DNA from: Gordonia mangrovi
GTDB taxonomy: Bacteria > Actinomycetota > Actinomycetes > Mycobacteriales > Mycobacteriaceae
Assembly (NCBI RefSeq): GCF_024734075.1
Contig: NZ_CP102850.1
Span: forward strand, 2,914,001-2,978,000
Reading direction: 5' to 3'
DNA length: 64,000 nucleotides
The notes under the pieces were generated by a model, which ran no database searches, was not told the DNA's origin, and was given only the letters and a program-made list of their open reading frames with translations. Made by a program: the position numbers and the translations under genes. This document shows, in pieces, positions 19,673 through 29,000 of the stretch. Each line of letters opens with the position of its first letter. The stretch's first letter is position 1.

Positions 19673-20467
19673 ATGACGCAGAACCAGTCCGGCACCGCCC
19701 GCCCCGCCCTTGGCGCGCTGCGGCAGTTCCACCAACCGCTCCGGCCCGGCCTGCCACCGCTGCTCGTCTTCCCCCATGCCGGCGCGGGCGCATCGGCCTA
19801 CCGAGCGCTGTCGGAACTGTTCAGCCGTGAGTTCACCGTGCTGATCATGCAGTATCCGGGACGGCAGGACCGGATGCGGGAACCGGCAGCCAGCACGCTC
19901 ACCGATCTGGCCGACGAGGCCCATGCGGCATATCTCGCTCGCCCCGACGCGCATTCGCACCCGCTGACCGTCTTCGGACACAGCCTCGGGGCCATCGTCG
20001 CGTTCGAATTTGTTCGTCGCGCCGAGGTTTCCGCGGTGCCGATCGCGGGACTTGTGGTGTCGGCGGCCACCGCACCGAGCAAGGTCGCCGATCTCCCGCC
20101 GCACCCGACCGACGACGACGGACTGATGGCACACCTCTCGGCGCTGGAGGGAACCGGCGGAGCGGTGATGGGCAGCGATGCCGTCATGCGGATGGCATTG
20201 CCGGTACTCCGGTCCGACTACCAGGCATTCGACGCCTATAGTGCGACCACCGACGCCCGCATCGCTGCGCCGATCACGGTGCTCGGCGGCGCCGACGACC
20301 CGGTGATCCGTCCACACGACCTGCACAGCTGGACCCAGCACGCCGACGATGTCACGGTCAGCGTGCTCGACGGCGGGCACTTCTACCTCGACGCCAACGA
20401 CGCGGAGATCCTCGAGGTGCTCGTCGAGACCCGCGACGCAGCCGTACACCGGGTGGGCCACCGATGA
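19673..20467 (+). CDS. Type II thioesterase of the siderophore assembly line
   Basis: A 264-residue alpha/beta hydrolase. Seen: LLVFPHAGAGASAYRAL, VLIMQYPGRQDRM, catalytic FGHSLGA (Ser104), LGGADDPVI (acid region) and DGGHFYL (His). Stand-alone enzymes of this type clear stalled or mis-primed carriers in NRPS/PKS systems; the counterpart in mycobactin loci is MbtT. It overlaps the next gene by 4 bp. A chain-releasing role is possible, since no NRPS here shows a thioesterase domain. Confidence 0.88.
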   Translation: MTQNQSGTARPALGALRQFHQPLRPGLPPLLVFPHAGAGASAYRALSELFSREFTVLIMQYPGRQDRMREPAASTLTDLADEAHAAYLARPDAHSHPLTVFGHSLGAIVAFEFVRRAEVSAVPIAGLVVSAATAPSKVADLPPHPTDDDGLMAHLSALEGTGGAVMGSDAVMRMALPVLRSDYQAFDAYSATTDARIAAPITVLGGADDPVIRPHDLHSWTQHADDVTVSVLDGGHFYLDANDAEILEVLVETRDAAVHRVGHR

Positions 20468-21783
20468 ACACCGCCGAACCCGTCGTCATCGCCGGCATGG
20501 CGGTGGAGGCCCCGGGCGGCATCGAGACACCCGAGGAGTACTTCGCAGCGCTCGCGGACGGTGTGGAACTCATCGAGCCGTTCCCGCGGGACCGCGATTG
20601 GCCGGTCGACCAGGTGCTCGCCCTCGGTGCCCTCGACGGTTGGGGCGAGGTCTCCGACGCCGGTGGATTCCTGAGCGGCGCAGCCGACTTCGACCCGCTG
20701 TTCTTCGGTGTGAGTCCCCGAGAGGCCGTCGCCATGGACCCGCAGCAACGCGTCGCGATGCGGGTGGCCTGGCGGGCGTTGGAGAACACCGGGATCAACC
20801 CAGCCGCATTGCGCGAACAGGAGGTCGGCGTCTACATGGGCGCGTCGATCGCCGAATACGGGCCACGCGCGGCCGCCGTCAACGAGTACTCCGGGCACCG
20901 CATCGCCGGTACCGCGCTGGGGGCGGTCGCGGGCCGGATCTCCCATGTCCTCGGCACGACCGGTCCGTCGATGACAGTCGACACCGCCTGCGCCTCGTCG
21001 TTGACCGCGCTCCACCTCGCAGCCAACGCCGTCCGTTCGGGGGAGTGCGAGTGGGCGCTGGCCGGCGGGGTGTGCGTGATGGGTTCGCCTGGCGCCTTCT
21101 TCGAATTCGCGAAGAACAACGGCCTCGCCACCGACGGGCACTGCCGTTCCTACAGCGCCGCCGCGACCGGCACGTTGTGGGGTGAGGGCGCCGGCGTGGT
21201 GGTCGTCGAACCAGAAGGCCGTGCGCGCCGGCTCGGGCACCGCATCTACGGCACCGTGCTCGGCACCCGGGTCAATCACAACGGTGGCGGCGGACCGATC
21301 GTGGTGCCCAACGCGCGGGCCCAGCAGCAACTGGTCGAGCGCACCATCGCGGCGGCGGGGGTGTGCCCGGCCGACATCGACCTGATCGAAGGCCACGGCA
21401 CCGGCACCCCACTCGGCGACCCGATGGAACTCGAAGCGCTGCAGAACACCTACGGTGCCGCCCGGTCCGCCGAGCGCCCGGTCCTGCTCGGTTCGGTCAA
21501 ATCCAATGCGGGACATGCGCAGGCTGCGGCCGGAATCCTCGGGCTCATCAAGGTGCTGCAGTGTGGCCGGCACGGCATGACCGTCCCGAGCCTGTACGCC
21601 GACGATCCCACCGACGCCATCGATTGGGGCCGCGGCGCGCTACGCCTGTCGACGACCACGCAACCATGGGAGCCACGCGGCGATCGACGCTACGCCGCGG
21701 TCTCGAGTTTCGGGGTGTCGGGAACCAACGCCCACGCCATCGTCTCGATGCCGGTCGCGGAGAGTGAGGCAGCACTTGTCTGA
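20464..21783 (+). CDS. mbtC: Stand-alone ketosynthase (MbtC-like)
   Basis: A 439-residue PKS ketosynthase only, without AT or carrier. The catalytic set is complete: Cys176 in DTACASS, His311 in EGHGTGTPLGDP and His351 in KSNAGHAQAAAG. Also FFGVSPREAVAMDPQQR and AVSSFGVSGTNAH. With the AT-KR-ACP protein encoded next it makes one split module that would extend an acyl chain by one malonyl-type unit, as MbtC/MbtD do in mycobactin synthesis. Confidence 0.92.
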   Translation: MNTAEPVVIAGMAVEAPGGIETPEEYFAALADGVELIEPFPRDRDWPVDQVLALGALDGWGEVSDAGGFLSGAADFDPLFFGVSPREAVAMDPQQRVAMRVAWRALENTGINPAALREQEVGVYMGASIAEYGPRAAAVNEYSGHRIAGTALGAVAGRISHVLGTTGPSMTVDTACASSLTALHLAANAVRSGECEWALAGGVCVMGSPGAFFEFAKNNGLATDGHCRSYSAAATGTLWGEGAGVVVVEPEGRARRLGHRIYGTVLGTRVNHNGGGGPIVVPNARAQQQLVERTIAAAGVCPADIDLIEGHGTGTPLGDPMELEALQNTYGAARSAERPVLLGSVKSNAGHAQAAAGILGLIKVLQCGRHGMTVPSLYADDPTDAIDWGRGALRLSTTTQPWEPRGDRRYAAVSSFGVSGTNAHAIVSMPVAESEAALV

Positions 21784-21790
21784 GCAGACC

Positions 21791-24700
21791 ATGTCCGAAA
21801 CATCCACCGTGACAGTGCCGTCCGTGGGCCCGAGGATGCCCGACGGACGGGTCCCGGTGCTGGTGAGCTCGGATGCATCCGAACTCGTCGCGGCCGAGGC
21901 GGCAGCGCTGCGCGACTACGTCCGGACCCATCCGACGGTTCCGGTGACCGCCGTCGCCGATCAGCTGCTGCGCACTCGGCCGGCCCGCCGGCATCGTGCG
22001 CTCGTCCTGGCCACCGACCCGCATCAGCTCGCCGACGCGTTGAGTGCCCTCGCCGACGGCCGGGCACATCCCGACGTGATTCGCGGGACCGGCGCGGCCA
22101 CCGCCCGCCGGGTCGCGTACACCTTCCCCGGCCAGGGCAGTCAACGGCCCGGGATGGGACGCGGCTATCACATACTCTCCGAACCGTATCGGCGTGCGAT
22201 ACAGGAATGCCACACGCAGTCGATGCGGCTGTTCGGGACGTCCCCGCGCGACTACGTCCTCGGTGAGCTCGCGGACGACGATCCGGCCGCCACCGACGTC
22301 CGGGTGATCCAACCCGCCCTGTTCATGCAGATGGTGGGGCTCACCGCGATGTGGGATGCCGCCGGCGTGACGCCCGCACTCACCGTCGGACATTCGCAGG
22401 GCGAGATCGCGGCGGCGTACCGCAGCGGTGCGATGACCCTCTCAGACGCGCTGACGATCGTGACCATCCGGGCCCGACTCGTGCACGAGCTCTCCCCACG
22501 CGGGCACACCATGGCCGTCGTCGGCATCGACGTCGAGGAATGCGAGGACATGTTGGCCCGCCACTCGGGCTGGGCGCAGCTGTCGGTGGTCAACTCCGCG
22601 CACATCCTGTGTATCTCGGGCAAGCGGGACACGGTGCTCGAGATGGTGGAATCACTGACCGCCCAGGGCAAATTCGCTAAAGAGATCCGCGTCGAATACC
22701 CGGCGCACACCAGCGTGGTCAGCGAGTATCAGCCCGCCTTTCTCGATGCCCTCGGCACCTACCTGGAGCACGAGTCGATGTTGGCCGGCAGCCTGCCGTG
22801 CGTCGGAGCGACCCTCGGCGGCGCCGTCGACGACTCGATGTCGCTGGGCGACTACTGGTTCTGGAACCTACGCAACCGGGTGCGATTCGACAAGGCGATC
22901 AGCGACGCCGCCCTCACCCACGGCGCCGACCTCTTTGTCGAGATGTCCGAACACCCGACCTTGCTGCTCGCGATCGGCGAGACCGTGGCCGGCATCGGCG
23001 ATGCGAGCACCGGACCTCGGCAGATCATCGGCACATCGCGTCGAGATGCCGACGGCCTGGCAGAATTCACCCGCAACGTCGCTGCGGTGGCCGTCGCGGA
23101 CACCGGATTCCGGTGGGACGCCCTGACCGATGCCGGTGCGCACGCTGCGCCACATCCCCCGTTGGAGGGGTTCCCCAACACGGCGATGCGGCGTGTCCAC
23201 CTGTGGGCCGATCGCGAATCCGGACTCGGCGACGACGTCAATGCGCCGGACTGGGCAGCCCGCCAGGTCGGTCGCACCGTCCATCGGATGCAGGTCGGGT
23301 GGCTTCCGCTCAAGCGCCGTAAGCTGCAGGCGCCGAGAAGGATCGCCGTTCTCGATCCCACCGGACAATGCGCCGACCTCGCTGCCGAGATATGCGCAGC
23401 GGCACCAGATCAGGGGGCCGTGGCCACCCTGATCGACCCCGCTGGATCGACGATTGGCGAACAGCATGGCGTAGCCGACCACGACACCGTGCTGCTGTTG
23501 ACCGGGATGCCCGGCACCAAACCCGACGCCGCCGCCGACCACCTGGCGGCGGTCCTCGCCGACGGACGATGGCGGCCCGGTTCGGGACCACTCCCGGAGC
23601 AGTTCTGGTGGCTGACCGTCGACGGTGAGTTCGTGGACCGAACCACGACGGCGAATGCTGTCGAAACAAACAGTCCCACCGTGGATCTGGTTCAGGCTTC
23701 GATCAGTTCCGCACTGCGCTGCGCCGCCACCGAGTACCCCACCACCCGTTTCCGGCACCTCGACCTCGGCACCGAGGGGGATACCGCACTCGCCGACGGA
23801 CGAGCAGCCGCCGTGGTGTCCGCATTGCATGTGGCAGCGGAACCGGAGATCGCCGTGCGGGGAAGCGAACTCTTCGTGAAACGGCTGATCCCGACCACAC
23901 CCGACCAGACGGCCGCCACACCCGTGCGGCCCGACACCCCGCACGTGCTGATCACCGGCGGCACCGGCAAGCTCGGGCTGGAATTCTGCGAGTACTTCGC
24001 GTCCGGCGGCGCCGACCGCATCACTCTGGTCAGCCGATCGGGCGGCACCACCGAGGTGCGGCGCCGGATCGACGCAATGCGTCGACGCCACCACGCCGCG
24101 ATCGACGTCGTCACCTGCGACATCGGTGACGAGGCCGCGATCGACGAGTTGGCGTCCCGGCTGCCCGAACCGGTCGGGTTGGTCCTGCATGCAGCCCTCG
24201 ACTATGTGGCGGGGCCGATGGACACCATCTCCGCCGAGGACATCGGCGTCGCGATCCGGTCCAAGGTCGGCGGGGTCCGCAACGTCGTCCGGGCGATTAC
24301 GCGTGCCGACGAGTTCGGTGTGTTGCTGTGCTCGTCGCTGGCCGCGACGCTCGGTGGGCGGGATCAGGCGCTCTACGCCATGGCCAACCGAATGGTCGAT
24401 GTCACCGCGGCCGAACTACGGGCCGACGGGATCGCGGCGGCATCGGTGCAGTGGGGGTTGTGGCGCGTCCAGGGGCCGCTCGACGCCGAGGGCGTCGCCC
24501 GCGTGCAGGGTACGGGGGTCGTCCCGATGGCTCCGGGGGCCGCGATCGCGGCGGGACTCGCGGATCGATCCGCCGACAGCATCGTCCTCGCCGCCGATTG
24601 GGCCGAGTTGCGCGATCTCCTGGCGGTGCTGGGAACCCCGCAGATCCTGGCCGAGATCGACGACGCTGCCATGGCGTCGGCATCTGTCGCGGCGGCACAC

Positions 24701-25087
24701 AACGCTGCTGTCTGCGACGCGTCGGCATCGCAGGGCTCTGCCTCCCGTGATGACCGGGCACACCCGGGCGTTGGTTCTGCAGTGGCCGACGCGGCATCGG
24801 CGCCGGTGCCACCTGCCGAGCCCGCTGCCCACGGCGCCGCAGGTCCCGACACCGACCGTGCCCAGCTGCTGCGCACCGAACTCGCGGCCGCGATGGGATT
24901 GTCGGCGGGCGACCTGGATCTCGACCCCGATCTACCCCTCGTCGCGCTCGGCCTGGACTCGTTGCAGGCCCTCGACCTTCGCAAGCGGGTGCAGGCCACG
25001 CTTGCACAGGACCTGCCGATCGAGGCGATTCTCGGCGGCGCGACGTTGCGGGAGGTCATCGCGCTGATGGGTGCTGACAGCCCGTAG
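21791..25087 (+). CDS. mbtD: PKS: acyltransferase - ketoreductase - acyl carrier (MbtD-like)
   Basis: About 1098 residues. The AT lies at about 100-420: YTFPGQGSQRPGMGRG and GHSQGE with Ser202. The KR lies at about 700-960: HVLITGGTGKLGLEFCEYFA, VTCDIGDEAAI, SSLAATLGGRDQALYAMAN. The ACP is at the C-terminus: LGLDSLQALD, Ser1057. There is no KS; it is supplied by the preceding gene. Reduction by KR without DH predicts a beta-hydroxyacyl product, the unit that is esterified in mycobactins. The start is uncertain: ATG 21791 lies just after the ketosynthase stop; TTG 21776 or GTG 21764 would overlap it. Confidence 0.88.
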   Translation: MSETSTVTVPSVGPRMPDGRVPVLVSSDASELVAAEAAALRDYVRTHPTVPVTAVADQLLRTRPARRHRALVLATDPHQLADALSALADGRAHPDVIRGTGAATARRVAYTFPGQGSQRPGMGRGYHILSEPYRRAIQECHTQSMRLFGTSPRDYVLGELADDDPAATDVRVIQPALFMQMVGLTAMWDAAGVTPALTVGHSQGEIAAAYRSGAMTLSDALTIVTIRARLVHELSPRGHTMAVVGIDVEECEDMLARHSGWAQLSVVNSAHILCISGKRDTVLEMVESLTAQGKFAKEIRVEYPAHTSVVSEYQPAFLDALGTYLEHESMLAGSLPCVGATLGGAVDDSMSLGDYWFWNLRNRVRFDKAISDAALTHGADLFVEMSEHPTLLLAIGETVAGIGDASTGPRQIIGTSRRDADGLAEFTRNVAAVAVADTGFRWDALTDAGAHAAPHPPLEGFPNTAMRRVHLWADRESGLGDDVNAPDWAARQVGRTVHRMQVGWLPLKRRKLQAPRRIAVLDPTGQCADLAAEICAAAPDQGAVATLIDPAGSTIGEQHGVADHDTVLLLTGMPGTKPDAAADHLAAVLADGRWRPGSGPLPEQFWWLTVDGEFVDRTTTANAVETNSPTVDLVQASISSALRCAATEYPTTRFRHLDLGTEGDTALADGRAAAVVSALHVAAEPEIAVRGSELFVKRLIPTTPDQTAATPVRPDTPHVLITGGTGKLGLEFCEYFASGGADRITLVSRSGGTTEVRRRIDAMRRRHHAAIDVVTCDIGDEAAIDELASRLPEPVGLVLHAALDYVAGPMDTISAEDIGVAIRSKVGGVRNVVRAITRADEFGVLLCSSLAATLGGRDQALYAMANRMVDVTAAELRADGIAAASVQWGLWRVQGPLDAEGVARVQGTGVVPMAPGAAIAAGLADRSADSIVLAADWAELRDLLAVLGTPQILAEIDDAAMASASVAAAHNAAVCDASASQGSASRDDRAHPGVGSAVADAASAPVPPAEPAAHGAAGPDTDRAQLLRTELAAAMGLSAGDLDLDPDLPLVALGLDSLQALDLRKRVQATLAQDLPIEAILGGATLREVIALMGADSP

Positions 25088-25098
25088 TGGCGATGAAG

Positions 25099-25117
25099 TA
25101 AGGTGAGGCTAATGAAA
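25099..25117 (+). promoter_or_regulatory. Iron box upstream of the second NRPS operon
   Basis: TAAGGTGAGGCTAATGAAA matches the IdeR/DtxR consensus at about 14 of 19 positions. It lies in the short gap after the PKS gene and before the MTB12-like gene, which suggests that the unit to 36044 has its own iron-responsive promoter. Confidence 0.65.
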
Positions 25118-25147
25118 GACCACGGGCCCAGTGAGGGGAGCGAGCCC

Positions 25148-26068
25148 ATGTCGAGCGAGTACGACAACACCGAGACCGGACCGATCGGTGCACCGGCCTA
25201 TTCGGCCGCGCCGGAACGGGGCGAGGCCGTCGCCGCCGACACCTCCGCCGACGAGGCCGACACCCCGGCCGATACCCCGGTCGGCGGGTCGTCCGGCGTC
25301 AGTTGGCCCACGGTGTTGGTGGCCGGTGGTGTCTCGGCGATCGTCTCCGCGTTGATCGTGACGATCGGTGTGGTGGGATTGCTGCTCTCCGACGTCGGGC
25401 AGGGCACGTCGGCCTCGTCCGCACAGCCCACCGTGGTCAACCTCGGATCCGCGCAGGGGCAGATGCCGCAGCAGGCGCCCACCGCGGGTGCACCCGCCTC
25501 GTCCGCGCCGCCGGCAGCCGCTCCGGCGAATCCGTCGATCGCGGCCGGCCCGAAGGGCGAGGTGCTCGGCCCGCCCGGTGAAGGCAGCAGCGCCGACCTG
25601 CCGACCGGTGGCGGCGCATCCGGTGGGGGGCTGGCGCCGGGCACGGTGCCGGAGGCTGCCGCACCGCAGACGACCCAGCCGACCACCGAGCAGACCACCC
25701 AGGCGACCACCGCATCGCGGGCGACGCCCACCGTCGGCCAGCTGCAGAACGACCTCGACGTTCTGGTCGGCGGCGGCTCCAACGCCCAGAAGGCGAAGCG
25801 ATTGGAGGGTGGCCAGCGTGCGGTGAATCAGGCGCAGCCGATCGTGCTGCTGCTGCAGCGATTCAAGCCGCTCGGTTTCTCCTACAACGTGGTCGGACCG
25901 GTCACCGTGACCGGCAACACCGCCAAGGCGACGCTCGAACTGAAGTCCCCGGGCTACCAGCCGGCGACGATGCCGGTGTACTGGGTCTGGCAGGACGGTC
26001 AGTGGAAGCTGTCGAACCGCTCCATCTGTGACATCGGTTCCTACGCACAGATCCCCTGCAGCCTCTGA
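25148..26068 (+). CDS. Membrane-anchored protein with MTB12-like C-terminal domain
   Basis: A 306-residue protein. Residues 1-55 are acidic and cytoplasmic. A membrane helix at about 58-82 (VLVAGGVSAIVSALIVTIGVVGLLL) is followed by PTVVNLGSAQGQ, a long Pro/Ala/Gly/Thr-rich linker with TTEQTTQATT, and a folded domain at about 195-306 (LQNDLDVLVGG, RLEGG, VVGPVTVTGNTAKATLEL, WVWQDGQWKLSN, two Cys). The last part resembles the mycobacterial secreted antigen MTB12. ATG 25148 has a ggggag site. It is 5 bp from the NRPS start, so co-transcribed; perhaps a scaffold or export factor at the membrane. Role not known. Confidence 0.78.
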   Translation: MSSEYDNTETGPIGAPAYSAAPERGEAVAADTSADEADTPADTPVGGSSGVSWPTVLVAGGVSAIVSALIVTIGVVGLLLSDVGQGTSASSAQPTVVNLGSAQGQMPQQAPTAGAPASSAPPAAAPANPSIAAGPKGEVLGPPGEGSSADLPTGGGASGGGLAPGTVPEAAAPQTTQPTTEQTTQATTASRATPTVGQLQNDLDVLVGGGSNAQKAKRLEGGQRAVNQAQPIVLLLQRFKPLGFSYNVVGPVTVTGNTAKATLELKSPGYQPATMPVYWVWQDGQWKLSNRSICDIGSYAQIPCSL

Positions 26069-26073
26069 ACACG

Positions 26074-29000
26074 ATGAGCGACGACCTCACCCAGCGCAGA
26101 AAAGAACTGCTCCGTCAGCGCCTGGCGGCCGGCGGGCTGTCCGGCGCCGGTGCGGACACCCTGATCGCGGCGCGCCCGGACGGTGCGACCAGTCCATTGG
26201 CGGCCGCACAACGCAGGCTCTGGTTCGTGTCGCACCGCGACAGCGCCGACACCAGTCTCAATGTCGGGGTGGCCCATCGGCTTGTCGGTCCGCTCGATGC
26301 CCAGCGGCTGCGCGCAGCGTTCACCTCGGTGGTGGAGCGGCACGAGATCCTGCGCACCACCTACGAACTCGGTGACGACGGCGAACCCCTCGCGCGCCAC
26401 CACACCGCCGCCACGATTTCGTGGCGCACCGACGACGTCGGCGACCTGACCGGTGCGCGTCGCGATCGGCGACTGAAAGTGCTCGCCCAGCGTGAGTTCG
26501 GCACACCGTTCGATCTGACCGCCGAGCCGCCGATCCGAGTACTACTGGTCGCGGCCGGTGTCGACGACCACGTCCTGTTGTTGACCGTGCACCACATCTG
26601 CTGGGACGACGAGTCGTGGCCGGTGTTGTTCGCCGAGGTCAACCAGGCCTACAACGCAGTTGGCGACAGCACGGGGGAAACCGGTGGGCCGGAGCCACTC
26701 CCGCGGCAGTACGTCGACCTGCCCGGGGCCGATTCCGCCACCGTCGCAGCCGACCTCGAGTACTGGCGAGCCCAGCTCACGCCCATTCCCGAACCGGTCG
26801 GCCTGCCCGCGAGTCTCTCGAGCAGGGCCGGGAAACGGCAGAGCGCGCTGCTCACCCGCCCCCTGACCGAGGCACTGCGGGCCAAGGTCGACAACGCCGC
26901 CCGTGCGGCGGCGGTCAGCCCGTTCACCGTCCACGCCGCCGCCCTTGACGCGCTGATCCATCGGCTCACCGGGGCCACCGACTTCACCATCGCGGTGCCG
27001 GTCACTCATCGGCCTGCGCACGCCGCCGCGCTCATCGGCTATTTCGGCAACACGCTGCTCACCCGGACCCGGCCGGCCGGCGACGACACCTTCGCCCAGC
27101 TCGTCGCGTCCGCGGGACAACGACTGGTGGACGGCCTCGCCCACCAGACCGCACCGATCGACGCCGTCGTCGGCGCGCTCAACCCGCAACGCTCCGCCGG
27201 AGGCGACGGTCTGGAACGGCTCGTCGAGATCAGTCTCAGCGCGCGCGGCGACGCGCACGGATTTGCCCTGCGCGACGTCACCAGCGAGCCACTCGACGGT
27301 CTGAGCACACCGAACGGGCAGCTCCCGCTCGAATTCAGCATCGTGACCGACGATCAGCCGTCGCTGGAGCTCGAATACGACACCGACCGTTTCGGCGACA
27401 CCCTGGCCGCCGACATCGCCGACGGCTACCTCCTGTTGCTCGAACGCATGCTCGACGAGCCGCACCGGGCGATCCGTGACCACGACCTGCTGGCCCCCGC
27501 GACCCGCGATCGGGTCCTCGCCGCCTCCGCAGGGCATCAGGCGCCGGTTGCGGCGAGCACCGTCGTGGACCTGTTCGCCGCCGCGGTCGCTGCGCGGCCA
27601 GATCACGAGGCCGTCGTCTCCGACGACATCACCCTCAGCTACCGGGCTCTCGACGAGAGATCGAACCGGCTGGCGCATTGGCTGATCAGCTCGGGGGCCG
27701 GTCCCGACGACCTGATCGGGCTCCGTCTCGGTGCCTCGGTCGGGTTCGTGGTCGCCGCGCTCGCCGTCCTCAAATCGGGTGCCGCCTACCTGCCCATCGA
27801 CCCCGACTATCCGGCCGATCGGGCCGACTTCCTCATCTCCGACGCCGGGCCCCGCCTGGTGCTCGATGCGGACTCACTTGCCGCCGTCGAGGCCGAAGCG
27901 GCAGCCGGAACCGAGTTCCCCTCCGCCGCCGCTCCCACCGATGCCGACCGGCGCGAACCGCTGCGGCCGACGAACCTCGCCTACGTGATCTACACCTCCG
28001 GATCCACCGGGACGCCGAAAGGTGTTGCGGTGGCCCACGACGCCATCGCCGATCACCTCAACGGATTCGGAGCCGGCGAGGTGCTCGATGCCGACGACCG
28101 CCTGGTGCAGACCTCCTCGGTGAGCTTCGACGCGTCGATGTTCGAGATCTTCTGCACACTGGCCATGGGTGCGACCCTGGTGGTGCCCAAACCCGGTGCA
28201 GTGCACGACATCGCCTACATGGCCGACCTGCTGGTGCGGCAGCGCGTCACCGTGATGCACATGGTGCCGACCCTGCTGTCGACGCTGCTGATGGTGCCGG
28301 AGGTCAAACAGTGGACGATGCTGCGCACCGTCCCGGTCGGCGGCGAAGCGTTCCCCGGTGAGGTCGCCGACGCCTTCACCACAGCCTTCGACGCAGCGCT
28401 GTCGAACAACTACGGCCCCACCGAGGCGGTCGTCGCAGCCACGCACTATCCGATCACCACTCCGCAGGGCAACGCAGTGGTCCCGATCGGCACGCCCAAC
28501 ACCAACGTGACCGCCTATCTGCTCGATCCGGGATTGCAGTTGCTTCCCGACGGCATGGTGGGCGAAATCTATTTGGGCGGACCGCAACTGGCGCGCGGAT
28601 ACCTTGGACGTCCGACGCTGACCGCGACCCGGTTCATCGCCGATCCGTTCACCCCTGGCGGTCGGCTCTACCGCACCGGCGACCTTGCGCGCCGCAATAC
28701 CGACGGCGACCTGGAATTCGTCGGCCGCGCCGACGAACAGGTCAAGGTGCGCGGTTTTCGCATCGAGCTCGGCGAAGTGGAGGCCGGTCTGGCCGACCAT
28801 CCCGACGTCGCGCACGCACTGGTTGTGGTCGACTCCGATGACGCCGGTGCGCGTCTGCTCGCCTATGTCATCCCGGCGGCTCACGTCGGGGCGGACCTCG
28901 ACTTGGACGCCGTGTTGTCCCACGCGCGCATCCGGCTTCCGGATTACATGGTGCCGTCGGCTGTGGCCGTCATCGATGAGGTCCCGCTGACGACGCACGG

